NCBI RefSeq assembly: GCF_036002945.1
Contig: NZ_CP108529.1
Location: 2,232,001-2,296,000, forward strand
Source of the DNA: Streptomyces sp. NBC_01224
GTDB taxonomy: Bacteria; Actinomycetota; Actinomycetes; Streptomycetales; Streptomycetaceae
Length of the DNA stretch: 64,000 nt
Direction of reading: 5' to 3'
The notes beneath the pieces were generated by a model that was not told the origin of the DNA, did no database searches, and was given only the letters and a program-made list of their open reading frames with translations. The position numbers were made by a program, and so were the translations under genes. Positions within the stretch are counted from its first letter, which is position 1. Each line of letters begins with the position of its first letter. Positions 1 to 8,192 of this stretch are shown here, piece by piece.

Positions 1-372
1 CGGCCCGCATCACTGTGGATGCGGCCGGCGCTCCTTCGCGGCGACAGGCACATAGTTCACGACTGTGCGCCCTGATGGCAAGACTTGTTCATTTCACAGA
101 GGTAACGAACATCTATTGGCATAGAAAAGTTTCTACGTGGTCCCCATGAGCACCTCGTCGGCGTTACCCAAGACCCACAAAGGGCACAGAAGTGGCACGG
201 AAGCGGCACGAGGCGACCGTCGGGAAGTCCTGCGGGCAAGCCAGGAGCCGATCCTGAATGCACGATCACGCACTCAAGGTCACTTCTGACGACATCCTCA
301 AGCACAGTCCGGGACGCCGCCCCTACGCCCTTGTGCGTGGCCGAACCCGGTTCCGGCCACGCAGAAACAAAA
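1..372. other. Intergenic, no gene recognised
   Basis: No open frame here has convincing family resemblance or codon bias. A long frame on the minus strand crosses the DeoR gene and its terminator and reads as low-complexity Ser/Pro/Arg, so I treat it as a shadow. The left edge may belong to a gene outside the window. Confidence 0.5.
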
Positions 373-411
373 AACGGCGGGTCGCCACCCCCGTGGTGGC
401 GACCCGCCGTT
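369..411 (-). terminator. Rho-independent terminator of the DeoR gene
   Basis: A 17-bp perfect stem (373-389 with 395-411) closes a 5-nt loop. Read on the minus strand, it is followed by a T-run formed by the A-tract at 369-374. It lies 13 bp beyond the stop codon of the DeoR gene. Confidence 0.88.
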
Positions 412-423
412 CGGACGAGTGGT

Positions 424-1224
424 TCAGACGGCGATGACGGTGACGCCGGCCTCCGTGAAGCGGGCGGTCGCCTCGGGCGTGATCCCCTTGTCGGTGACCA
501 GGAAATCGACCTGCCCGAGATCGCAGACCCGTGCGAAGGCCCGCTTGCCGATCTTCGAGGAATCGGCAGCCACGACCACTCGTTGCGCCTGCTCGGCGAG
601 CAGCCGGTTGATGCTGGCCTCGCCCTCGTGGTGTACATATGCACCGCGCTCGGTGTCGATCGCATTGACGCCCAGCACGGCGACATCCAGCGTGATCTCG
701 CCCAGTACCCCGCTGGCCAGGGGGCCCGTCAGCTCGTACGACTGCGGCCTGGCCACTCCGCCGGTCACCACGATCTTGATCTGCGGCCGGATGACCAGCT
801 CGTTGGCGATGTTGAGGGCGTTGGTGACAACGGTCAGGGTCGGCTGACCGCCCATCCCGGCCGCGGTGTCACCGACGACATCGGAGCGCACCGCCAGCGA
901 ACGGGCCACCTCGGTCAGCGTCGTTCCGCCGGTCAGTCCCACCACTTCACCGACCGCCACCAGTTCCGAGACGGCGCGGCCGATGGCCTGCTTCTCCGGG
1001 GCGTGACGGCCGGTCTTGTAGCGCAGGGCCAGTTCGTAACTGACACCGTGCGCGACCGCGCCACCGCGGGTGCGCGTGAGCAGCTGCTGCTCGGCGAGCT
1101 GGTCCAGGTCACGACGGATGGTCGCGGCCGAGACATCCAGCGTCGCGGCGGCGTCCTCGACCTCCACCCTGCCGTTCTTACCGACAAGTTCCAGCAGCGC
1201 GTTCCACCGGGCATCCCTGGACAA
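424..1224 (-). CDS. DeoR-family transcriptional regulator
   Basis: This is a sugar-responsive DNA-binding regulator. The N-terminal DeoR helix-turn-helix (roughly residues 5-60, with VSAATIRRDLDQL as recognition helix) is followed by the DeoR C-terminal sensor domain, which is related to ribose-5-phosphate isomerase and usually binds a phosphosugar (TGGTT, GVNAID, ADSSK segments). I choose the TTG at 1224 because AAGGAG lies 7 nt upstream; the longer frame to 1305 lacks a site and adds no conserved sequence. The product is 266 aa, normal for the family. It is divergent from the SIS isomerase gene, so an AgaR-like role over amino-sugar or galactosamine genes is the simplest inference. The effector is unknown. 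Confidence 0.9.
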   Translation of the reverse strand: MSRDARWNALLELVGKNGRVEVEDAAATLDVSAATIRRDLDQLAEQQLLTRTRGGAVAHGVSYELALRYKTGRHAPEKQAIGRAVSELVAVGEVVGLTGGTTLTEVARSLAVRSDVVGDTAAGMGGQPTLTVVTNALNIANELVIRPQIKIVVTGGVARPQSYELTGPLASGVLGEITLDVAVLGVNAIDTERGAYVHHEGEASINRLLAEQAQRVVVAADSSKIGKRAFARVCDLGQVDFLVTDKGITPEATARFTEAGVTVIAV

Positions 1225-1329
1225 GAGAAATCTCCTTACGAGCCCGGGCTTCGGGCACCCATCCCCTTGGGTACGTGTCACCGGACACGCGCAAGCGTCG
1301 CACAAGGCTTTCCCCAGTCAAGCCTCCTG

Positions 1330-1354
1330 CAAGCAGAATGCTTGATAATGCTTG
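1330..1354. promoter_or_regulatory. Probable DeoR operator between divergent genes
   Basis: A palindrome CAAGCA-gaa-TGCTTG (1330-1344) is followed by another TGCTTG at 1349-1354, so AATGCTTG repeats with a 10-bp period, one helical turn. It lies in the 186-bp gap between the DeoR gene and the SIS gene. Repeated half-sites at helical spacing are typical of DeoR regulators. Assignment to this regulator is inference. Confidence 0.55.
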
Positions 1355-1410
1355 TACCACGTGTATAACGTGCGCAAACGAGCATCCCACTACGAGTACG
1401 GAGTGCAAGA

Positions 1411-2295
1411 GTGTCATTTGTCGAGATCGAGACAGCCAGTCAGCCGGAGTGCTGGCGACGCGCCGCCGAGCTGGCCCAGACGCAGGCGGCCGCTCTGCCC
1501 GCCACCGGTGAGCGCATCGCGGTCGTCGGCTGCGGCACTTCCTTCTACATGGCTCAGGCATACGCCGCGCTCCGTGAGGAATCCGGGCAGGGCGAGTCCG
1601 ATGCCTTCGCCGCCTCGGAGTTCCCCTTCGGCCGCAGCTACGACCGGGTTGTCGCCCTCACCCGCTCGGGGACCACGACCGAGGTGCTGGAACTGCTCAA
1701 CCGGCTCCGCGGTGCCACCCGCACCGTGGCCATCACCGCCGACCCGGACACCCCGGTCATGACGTCCGCCGACGAGGTTGTCGTGCTGGACTTCGCCGAC
1801 GAGCAGTCCGTCGTGCAGACCCGGTTCGCCACCACGCTGCTCACACTGCTCCGCGCCCACCTCGGTCTGCACACCGACGCCGTGGTCCGCGATGCGGAGA
1901 CCGCACTGGCAGAGCCGCTGCCCGAAGGCCTGCTGGACTGCACCCAGTTCACCTTCCTCGGCCGTGGCTGGACGGCAGGTCTCGCCAACGAGGCCGCGCT
2001 CAAGATGAAGGAGGCGTCCCTGTCCTGGACGGAGGCGTACCCCGCGATGGAGTACCGCCACGGTCCCATCAGCATCGCCACCGCCGGCACCGCGACCTGG
2101 ATGTTCGGCACCGCCCCCGAGGGCCTCGCCGAGCAGGTGCTCTCGACCGGCGCCCGCTGGGTGGAGAGCGGCCTGGACCCGCTGGCCGAGCTGGTACGCG
2201 TCCAGCGTCTGGCGATCGCCCGTGCCGCCGCCCGCGGTCTGGACCCGGACAGCCCGCGCCATCTGACCCGCTCGGTGGTGCTCGCCGGCGCCTGA
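1411..2295 (+). CDS. SIS-domain phosphosugar isomerase/deaminase (AgaS-like)
   Basis: A 294-aa protein with two SIS (sugar isomerase) folds. The first carries AVVGCGTSFYMAQ and the phosphate-binding ALTRSGTTTEV loop (about residues 30-100); the second spans about residues 170-280 and includes the KMKEASLSWTEAYPAMEYRHGP segment seen in GlmS/AgaS-type isomerases. It lacks the glutaminase domain of GlmS, which fits a catabolic aminosugar-phosphate isomerase/deaminase. The GTG start has GGAG about 7 nt upstream. It is divergent from the DeoR gene and 7 bp before the hydrolase gene, so probably DeoR-controlled. Substrate (galactosamine-6-P or similar) is inferred only. Confidence 0.85.
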   Translation: MSFVEIETASQPECWRRAAELAQTQAAALPATGERIAVVGCGTSFYMAQAYAALREESGQGESDAFAASEFPFGRSYDRVVALTRSGTTTEVLELLNRLRGATRTVAITADPDTPVMTSADEVVVLDFADEQSVVQTRFATTLLTLLRAHLGLHTDAVVRDAETALAEPLPEGLLDCTQFTFLGRGWTAGLANEAALKMKEASLSWTEAYPAMEYRHGPISIATAGTATWMFGTAPEGLAEQVLSTGARWVESGLDPLAELVRVQRLAIARAAARGLDPDSPRHLTRSVVLAGA

Positions 2296-2302
2296 CCGAC
2301 CG

Positions 2303-3250
2303 ATGGACATCGTCGAGCGCACCTTCAACGGTCTGAGCGGGGGCGCTCGCAAGGCTGCCCACGGAACCCCTTGCGAAGTCCCTCACCCGGGCATTCGTGA
2401 GGGGTTCCTGGCCATGCCCGCGCGTGGCCGCGCACGTGGCGGCGATATCGGGGTGCTCGTCCTCTCCGGGTCCAGTGGGCGCATCGAGGACGAGCGGTGC
2501 CGGATCCTGGCCCGGGAGGGCCTGACGGCCTTGTCGATCCGCTGGTTCGGCGGGGTCGGGCAGCCGCCCGGCATCTGTGAAATCCCGCTGGAGACTTTCG
2601 GGTCCGCGATCGAGGCGCTCCGCGCGGGCGGTGCCCGGCGGATCGGCGTCCTGGGTGTGTCCAAGGGGGCTGAAGCCGCCCTGCACCTGTCCGTGCTGCT
2701 GCCCGGTATCGACGCGGTGGTGGCGGTCTCCCCCACATCAATGACCTGGGCAAACGTCGGCCCCGGCCGGGACGGACAGACCCGGCCCCACCGGTCTTCC
2801 TGGACCTGGCGGGGTGAGCCGCTGCCGTTCGTCCCCCATGACACTTCCTGGGCGCCGACGCCCGCACAGCCCGAGGGCGTTCCCGTCGCCATCCGTGGCT
2901 GGTACGAGCGCAGCCGGCAGACGTTCGCCGACCGCGTCGACGCGGCGACGATCGCGGTGGAGAAGTCCTCCGCCGAATTCGTGCTCGTCGCCGGCGGGGA
3001 CGATGCGATGTGGCCCTCGCTGCCCTATGCCGACGAACTGGCCGCCCGTCGCAGGGCGGCCGACCTGCCCGTACGGGTGATCAGCAGCCCCGACGCAGGC
3101 CACCGCCCGCGACTTCCGGGCGAGGGCCCTGCCCCCTCATCCGCGCACTTCCTGTACGGAGGCTCAGCCGCGGCGGACGCGGCGCTTGGCGCGGCAGCCT
3201 GGCCCCACATACTCGGTGTGCTCCGCGGCGCGTGTCAGGGCGGCGTCTGA
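2303..3250 (+). CDS. Alpha/beta hydrolase, BAAT/acyl-CoA thioester hydrolase C-terminal type
   Basis: A 315-aa cytoplasmic serine hydrolase without signal peptide. The nucleophile elbow GVSKGAE places Ser120; a plausible triad is completed by Asp233/234 (AGGDDAMWPS) and His267 (DAGHRPR). The order Ser-Asp-His and the GVLVLSGSSG opening strand match the C-terminal domain of bile-acid-CoA:amino-acid N-acyltransferase/acyl-CoA thioesterases; bacterial members often stand alone. It follows the SIS gene by 7 bp and is probably cotranscribed. The first 35 residues are poorly conserved and a GTG start further in is possible. Substrate unknown. Confidence 0.75.
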   Translation: MDIVERTFNGLSGGARKAAHGTPCEVPHPGIREGFLAMPARGRARGGDIGVLVLSGSSGRIEDERCRILAREGLTALSIRWFGGVGQPPGICEIPLETFGSAIEALRAGGARRIGVLGVSKGAEAALHLSVLLPGIDAVVAVSPTSMTWANVGPGRDGQTRPHRSSWTWRGEPLPFVPHDTSWAPTPAQPEGVPVAIRGWYERSRQTFADRVDAATIAVEKSSAEFVLVAGGDDAMWPSLPYADELAARRRAADLPVRVISSPDAGHRPRLPGEGPAPSSAHFLYGGSAAADAALGAAAWPHILGVLRGACQGGV

Positions 3251-3499
3251 CGGCACTTGAGCGCGTCGGGTGTCTGCTGCGACGCGCGTGACGTCGCTTG
3301 AGCGTCCCTGTCCGACGCGGCGCTTGGGTGTCGGGCTCCGCCGCTGTGTTTGGGGGTCAGTCGTCCGCTGCGGCAACAGCCGAGGCCCCGGACGGGCACC
3401 CGGTCCCACCGCGCGCTGCGCTGCCGCACGCTCCGTGCCGGCCTCTCAGCCGCTCCACCGCCCGGCATACGCTCGGTCGGGGGGCAGGGGTCGTGACGT

Positions 3500-3526
3500 G
3501 GCCGGCGGCCGTTTCGGCCGCCGGCC
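3500..3526. terminator. Bidirectional hairpin between convergent genes
   Basis: A 12-bp GC-only stem (3500-3511 with 3515-3526) closes a TTT loop. It sits between the end of the hydrolase gene (+) and the end of the 184-aa gene (-). The rest of the 302-bp gap (3251-3552) shows no gene. Confidence 0.65.
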
Positions 3527-3552
3527 CCGCCTCTCGGGCGACACCGCCGTGG

Positions 3553-4107
3553 TCAGGACTCCTCGAAATAGACGTCCAGGACCGCGTCAAGTTCTCCTGC
3601 CCACTGCTTGAGATCGTTCCTGGCCGGTGCCTCGACCTCGGCGTTGAACCATCGACGAGTCGACATATGGACCGTAACGGTGAACCGGCGGCCGAACCGA
3701 GGAGTCTTCACCTCAACGGCACCGATCTCGTCCCAGTGGAACTCGGCCTCCTGGTCGTCCAGCCGGAACCGGACGCCGTCACGGTCCGCGGTGATCGACC
3801 CACGGCGGTCGCTCACCTCGAATACGGGGCCGTCCTCCGCCTCCTTGTCGTCAGCCGCCGCTTCGGCAGCGGCCTCCCCGCCGGCTGTCGCATCGTCGGA
3901 TACGGCCTCCGCAACGGCATCGTCGCGGGCGACGGCGCCGGGCGCCCGCTCCTCTGTCCTTTCCTGGTCCGTCTGTTCCTGGTCTGTTTGTTCCTGGCTC
4001 GTATCCGGCTTTCCGGCAATAACAGGGGCCGTGAAACCAGGGATGTACGCCGGGTCTGTCCCCGCGGCGTACCCGGGCTGAGTGTTCGGATCTATGCGCT
4101 GCTCCAC
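3553..4107 (-). CDS. Conserved hypothetical protein, acidic linker plus PH-like C-terminal domain
   Basis: A 184-aa protein I cannot assign to a named family. Residues 1-30 are Pro/Gly/Tyr-rich, residues 35-92 are an acidic low-complexity linker (repeated Q/E-T-D-Q and Ala/Glu/Asp), and residues 93-184 form a compact beta-rich domain (FEVSDRRGSITADRDGVRF, WDEIGAVEVKTPRFGRRFTV) ending in a helix, reminiscent of PH-like domains. No signal peptide or membrane segment. The ATG at 4107 is the only good start. Such proteins are common in Streptomyces. Confidence 0.7.
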   Translation of the reverse strand: MEQRIDPNTQPGYAAGTDPAYIPGFTAPVIAGKPDTSQEQTDQEQTDQERTEERAPGAVARDDAVAEAVSDDATAGGEAAAEAAADDKEAEDGPVFEVSDRRGSITADRDGVRFRLDDQEAEFHWDEIGAVEVKTPRFGRRFTVTVHMSTRRWFNAEVEAPARNDLKQWAGELDAVLDVYFEES

Positions 4108-4219
4108 GGCGGGCAGTATGGCCGACTAACCTGTACGAGACCAGTGACCGCCACGCTCTGCGCCCGTCTGTCCCGGCTGCGACCTCCGAATGCGCCGTCA
4201 GCCACGCCTCCGCGCTGCG

Positions 4220-5356
4220 TCACTGTCTGCGCGCCGCCAGAAGTTCGGTCACCTGGCCCAGTGGGAGGGCCGGGACGTGGTGACCCGCCCGGCCGGTCAT
4301 CGAGTGTGCGCCGGTGAGCACATTGAGCACCGCCTCCTCCACCGACTCGACCACCGCACCGTAGAAGGGATCCATCCGGCCCCATGGCACGAAGCGCATC
4401 GACTCGTACGGCGCGCTGCCGTCGTCCGCGGGAAACGTACTGGTCAGCGCGGACGGGTTGGCCGTGGAGAAGGCCAGGAAGAGATCCCCGGAGAAGTGGC
4501 TTCCAGTGGTGCCGGTGCGGGCGAGGCCCAGCGTCACCCGCCGGGCCAACGCCTTGCACTGCCCCGGCAGCAGGGGCGCGTCGGTCGCCACGGCCACGAT
4601 CACCGAGCCCGCGCCGGGCGGCACCTGGGGCTCCCCACCGGGCACCGGTTCGGGGGCCGGCGTCTCGGCCGGATCGGACAGTTCACGTCCCATCGGCACA
4701 CCGGCGACCATCAGTTCGCGCCGTGCGCCGAAGTTGGCCTGCACGAAGGCGCCGACGGTGTAGCGGTCCTCGCCGTACTGCACCACCCGCGATGCGGTCC
4801 CCGAGCCGCCCTTGAAGCCGTAGCAGCGCATGCCCGTTCCGCCGCCGACGCATCCCTCCTCGACCGGGCCGGAGGCCGCCGCCTCGATCGCGTCCGCCGC
4901 ATGACGGGACTCCACGGCCGAGCCATGGATGTCGTTGAGGTGGCCGTCCCAGGTCTCGGTGACCACCGGCAGCAGCCACTCCGGTGCCATACCACGACGG
5001 TTGGCGCGCACCCACTCGACCACGCCGCGATGCACCGGGCCGACCGCGTACGTGTTCGTGATGACCACCGGCACGGCGAGTGAGCCGCTCTCCTCGATCC
5101 AGGCGGTTCCGGTCATCTCACCATTGCCGTTGAACGAGTGCCAGCCGGCCGCGCAGGGCGTACCCACGCCGTCCCGCCCGCGCGGCAGGAGCGCCGTAAC
5201 TCCGGTGCGTACGTCCTCGCCCTCGACCAGGGTGACGTACCCTACCTCGACACCGGGCACGTCCGTGATCGCGTTCCACGGCCCCGGCTCACCTGTCAGA
5301 GGGATGCCCAACTCACGTGCACGCTTGCGGTCTTCGCCCATGCGGTCTGCACTCAT
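4220..5356 (-). CDS. P1 family (DmpA-type) self-processing aminopeptidase
   Basis: An N-terminal-nucleophile hydrolase. DmpA/BapA enzymes cleave themselves in front of a Gly-Ser bond and then release N-terminal L-, D- or beta-amino acids. The start of the beta-subunit is visible as PGAG-SVIVAVATDAPLL, with the predicted nucleophile at Ser251; the alpha part has ITDVPGVEVGY, HSFNGNGEMTG, and GCVGGGTGMRCYGFKGG, all family hallmarks. Length from the ATG at 5356 is 378 aa, typical for the family. A further 47 codons upstream are Arg-rich with no homology, so I exclude them; a second ATG at 5341 is equally possible. No secretion signal, so cytoplasmic. Confidence 0.9.
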   Translation of the reverse strand: MSADRMGEDRKRARELGIPLTGEPGPWNAITDVPGVEVGYVTLVEGEDVRTGVTALLPRGRDGVGTPCAAGWHSFNGNGEMTGTAWIEESGSLAVPVVITNTYAVGPVHRGVVEWVRANRRGMAPEWLLPVVTETWDGHLNDIHGSAVESRHAADAIEAAASGPVEEGCVGGGTGMRCYGFKGGSGTASRVVQYGEDRYTVGAFVQANFGARRELMVAGVPMGRELSDPAETPAPEPVPGGEPQVPPGAGSVIVAVATDAPLLPGQCKALARRVTLGLARTGTTGSHFSGDLFLAFSTANPSALTSTFPADDGSAPYESMRFVPWGRMDPFYGAVVESVEEAVLNVLTGAHSMTGRAGHHVPALPLGQVTELLAARRQ

Positions 5357-5551
5357 GCGGTCAGAGATTACGGGAACACCCGCACGTCGGACGAGGTGCG
5401 AGCCGACGTTTCGTCGTATCCGGCCTCCCCGCCGCTGATGTTCGAGACGACGCGTTCGGCAACCGGCATGATTCTCCCGGGTCTCCTCACGCGTCACCCC
5501 GGACTGCGCGCCGTGCCATGTACCGCAGTGGTGACCGCATGCGGCGCCCCG

Positions 5552-6241
5552 CTACCCGGTGGGCGCTTTCGGCTCGCTCCCGACAGCGATGGCGGTCACC
5601 ACGAGACCGTCCGCGACCAGCCAGCGGCCACTGAAAGCCGTAGGGGGCTCCGTTGCCCCCGCAGCCAGGTCCGGCTCCGTGGCGGAGATCAGCAGCCCGG
5701 CGGTGAAGCTGCCGTTCGAGTGGAGCACGATGTCGGCCTGTTCGAAGCCGAGCCAGCGGTGGGTGAGCGGGAACCACGCCTTGTAGACGCTCTCCTTCGC
5801 GCTGAACAGCAGCCGGTCCCAGCAGATCTCGGGGCACGCCCGACGCAGCTCGAGCTCGCGCTGCTGTTCCGTCGCGAGCGCGATCATCTCGTACACCCCG
5901 TCGGGCAGTGGCTCATGCGGTTCGGCGTCGATGCCGACGGTGAGCACATCCGCCCGGCGGGCGACTGCAGCTGCTCGGTAGCCCGCGCAGTGGGTCATGC
6001 TTCCGACCACTCCTCCCGGCCATATCGGCGCACCATGTTCGCCTTTCAGGATGGGGGCGGGTGCGAGACCGAGTTCGCCGAGCGCGCGCCGGGCGCACCA
6101 GCGTGCGGTGGTGAACTCCTTGCGCCGGCCCTCCACGGAATTACGGATCAGCTCTTCCTCACCGGGAAAGAGAACCGCGCCTGGCGGGTCGGAGAGCGCC
6201 TCGGCAACGGCCACCTGGGACGGCAGAATCTTCTCAATCAT
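5552..6241 (-). CDS. 4'-phosphopantetheinyl transferase (EntD/Sfp superfamily)
   Basis: Transfers the phosphopantetheine arm of CoA to a serine of acyl or peptidyl carrier proteins, activating polyketide/NRPS or siderophore synthases. Conserved blocks in order are RRKEFTTARWCARRAL, GSMTHCAGYRAA, VGIDAEP (magnesium-binding Asp/Glu) and LFSAKESVYKAWFPL (catalytic Glu/Lys). Length is 229 aa, the EntD-like size. The start at 6241 has GAGGGG 4-5 nt upstream; an extension to 6346 lacks homology. It stands alone here, with no carrier-protein gene in the window, so its partner synthase is elsewhere. Confidence 0.9.
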   Translation of the reverse strand: MIEKILPSQVAVAEALSDPPGAVLFPGEEELIRNSVEGRRKEFTTARWCARRALGELGLAPAPILKGEHGAPIWPGGVVGSMTHCAGYRAAAVARRADVLTVGIDAEPHEPLPDGVYEMIALATEQQRELELRRACPEICWDRLLFSAKESVYKAWFPLTHRWLGFEQADIVLHSNGSFTAGLLISATEPDLAAGATEPPTAFSGRWLVADGLVVTAIAVGSEPKAPTG

Positions 6242-6349
6242 GTTCCCCCTCGTACCGGCTGGTTGATCCATCCTCTGCATCGTCTCCGAAGCCTGCCCGA
6301 AGACTGAAGAGTTTTCAGTTCGTGGCGAACCGGACCGGTGTTGCAACTG

Positions 6350-6580
6350 TCACGTCAGGACCGAGGGATCGGGTTTCGTCTCGGCGAGGCTCGGCCAACG
6401 GATCTGTGTGGCACGCAGGGATACGAGGATGGCCGAGGCAGCAACGGCAGCCATGCCCCACACCAGGCTGCTGGGTGCCTTCGGTGCGGCGGCGCCTGGA
6501 CGACGGGCGGGTTGACGGACCGTGGACGTCTGGGAGGACGTTCGGCAGCGCTCAGAAGTCCTGTGGTCGTGGGTCCAGGA
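6350..6580 (-). pseudogene. Possible C-terminal remnant with one membrane helix
   Basis: The minus-strand frame ends with a plausible transmembrane helix (SLVWGMAAVAASAILVSL) and a short basic tail. There is no convincing start and the upstream half is low-complexity. It lies next to another transporter remnant, so it may be the end of a lost membrane protein. Weak evidence. Confidence 0.2.
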
Positions 6581-6593
6581 CTTGGGATACATG

Positions 6594-6629
6594 CCTGGGG
6601 TGCAGCACACGGGCGTGCTGCACCCCAGG
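6594..6629 (-). terminator. Strong hairpin after the MMPL remnant
   Basis: A 15-bp perfect stem (6594-6608 with 6615-6629) closes a 6-nt loop, just 7 bp beyond the stop of the MMPL fragment on the minus strand. It is probably the original terminator of that gene. Confidence 0.7.
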
Positions 6630-6636
6630 GTTTCGG

Positions 6637-7041
6637 TCAGTGGCTGCTGCTGTACTGCGGGAGCTTGTCCTCGTCCTTGTGCTGCTTGTCCGGTGCCCGT
6701 TGGGTGAGCTTTTCGCCTTTGATGTCGACGTTGGGCAGGATGCGGTCGATCCAGCCGGGCAGGGACCAGGCGCGCTTGCCGAGGAGGGCAAGTACTGCGG
6801 GCACGATTGTCATGCGGACGATGAAGGCGTCGAAGAAGACCGCGATCGCGAGGCCGAAGCCCATCGACTTGAGCATGGCGTCGTGCGAACCGACAAAGCC
6901 GGCGAATACGGAGATCATGATGAGGGCTGCGGTCGTGACGACCTTCGCGCTGTGCCGGAAGCCGGACTCGATCGCCGTGCGGGCATCCGCGCCGTGGAAG
7001 CTGGTGTGCGCCCCCGGCTTCAGGGTGACCTGGACGGGGAC
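6637..7041 (-). pseudogene. C-terminal fragment of an MMPL/RND-type transporter
   Basis: About 130 codons match the end of MMPL permeases: HGADARTAIESGFRHSAKV, then the two last membrane helices (TTAALIMISVFAGFVG and SMGFGLAIAVFFDAFIVRM) and the TIVPAVLALLGKRAWSLPGW block, followed by a charged tail. Full proteins have 700 or more residues and about 12 helices; everything upstream of about 7041 is missing and the upstream sequence is unrelated. The gene is dead, although its terminator is intact. Confidence 0.8.
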
Positions 7042-7315
7042 CTTCGAGGCTCCGGCAGCCCGCGCCCTCAGCGAAGCTCGACTGTCCCGCATCAGTATCG
7101 CTTGACCGCCGTCACCGAAAGTTGATCACCACTGGCGCGACCTCGGCCGGGGTCGAGCCATACCCCGTTCGCCTCACAGTGGTTGCCGTAGCGCGGACAT
7201 GGGGGTGGGCTGTCAGAGGATGCCGAGCGACAGTCGCAGGCGCCGAGGAGGCGCATCCCTCGCCGAACGAGCGGGGTCGGCCCTCCGTCAACCCACACGA
7301 GACTTGGAGATTCCC

Positions 7316-7492
7316 ATGACATACCGCCAGGGACAGCGCGTCGAGTACCGGGACCAGCAGAACCAGAAGCAGCAGGGCGAGATCCGGCAGACCGAGGGCA
7401 GCGGGGCGAAGACTCGCTACGCCGTCCAGAACGAGAAGACCATGCGAGAAGAGAAGATCAACGAAAGCCAGATCGAGCGAGAGCTGTCGTAA
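7316..7492 (+). CDS. Small protein, hypervirulence-associated TUDOR-like (DUF2945-like)
   Basis: A 58-aa, highly hydrophilic protein (about 40 percent Gln/Glu/Arg/Lys). The pattern TYRQGQRVEYRD near the start and KTRYAVQNEKT in the middle resembles the small SH3/TUDOR-like DUF2945 proteins, in which a G-x-x-V strand and a Y-x-V strand form the barrel. It has an ATG start and a terminator directly downstream, so it is a self-contained gene between two stretches of debris. Function unknown; the family link is by pattern only. Confidence 0.6.
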   Translation: MTYRQGQRVEYRDQQNQKQQGEIRQTEGSGAKTRYAVQNEKTMREEKINESQIERELS

Positions 7493-7505
7493 CAGCCCTC
7501 TGGAT

Positions 7506-7538
7506 GCGGCCGCCGTTGCAAAGCGCAACGGCGGCCGC
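7506..7538 (+). terminator. Terminator of the 58-aa gene
   Basis: A 14-bp perfect stem (7506-7519 with 7525-7538) closes a 5-nt loop, beginning 14 bp after the stop codon at 7492. There is no T-run, which is usual in Streptomyces. Confidence 0.7.
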
Positions 7539-7544
7539 TCGCCC

Positions 7545-7834
7545 TCGCTCAGCAGCGGCTTCCCTCGATTCCAGGCTGCCGCCCCGAGCGGAGACCTTGC
7601 CCTGCTGCCAGTCACGAACCTCGGTGACCAAGCGGGAGACGCCGGAGGGTTGTTGGACGACGTGTTCGAAGGCAGCCAGCACGCGGCTTCGGGTGGTGGG
7701 GGCGTTGGTCTTGTGCGCGATGCGTCGCAGGCGCTCCATGTCGATCGCCACACAAACGCGCGTGGCCGCAGGACCGCCAAACCGAAGAAGTTCTGGTCAG
7801 TGGTGTCGTAGACCCAACGATGGATGTCCTTCAT
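7545..7834 (-). pseudogene. Degenerate coding remnant of unknown origin
   Basis: Two short minus-strand frames look protein-like: MKDIHRWVYDTTDQNFF (from 7834) and, in another frame from 7751, ERLRRIAHKTNAPTTRSRVL followed by LAAFEHVVQQPSGVSRLVTE. They join directly to the transposase fragment upstream. I do not recognise them. A frameshifted relic linked to an insertion sequence is the likeliest explanation. Confidence 0.3.
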
Positions 7835-8118
7835 CGTGCGGCCGATGCGGTCGAGTCCTCTTCCGTCATGACCTTCTTGGCCCGGTAGCCGTTGCGGGTG
7901 TTGCCGCCCGAACGTGACCCACGGCCGCCGGCCTGTCCGGCCCCCGCGGCCAGGTGCTGGTCCATCTCGGCCTCCAGCGCGGCCTGCATCAGGTGCTGGG
8001 CCGGCTCGGGCAACAGCCCGCCCTCGCCCATCAGCCGCAGCCCGCCCTCGGCCGTACGCTCCGCCGCGAGCGCGGCCGGCTCCTCCAGCAGCTCGACGGA
8101 CAGACCGTTCACGGATAC
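7831..8118 (-). mobile_element. IS256-family transposase, N-terminal fragment
   Basis: The stretch EGGLRLMGEGGLLPEPAQHL, then ALEAEMDQHL, then GGNTRNGYRAKKVMTE is the N-terminal DNA-binding part of IS256/Mutator transposases, just before the first catalytic Asp. The match stops at VMTE and runs into unrelated residues and a stop, so no DDE domain remains and no inverted-repeat end is recognisable. It directly follows the end of the GH36-type gene, so an insertion followed by deletion probably reshaped this operon end. Confidence 0.7.
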
Positions 8119-8192
8119 CGGCACCGACTTCACGTCGGCACCCTGGACCCCTTCGCCGGACCCGGCAAGCGACGCGCCCTCAGCGGACTCGA

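Noticed and set aside
57..686. 209-codon minus-strand frame at the left edge
   Set aside because: It overlaps the DeoR gene and its terminator, is Ser/Pro/Arg low-complexity and lacks any family resemblance.
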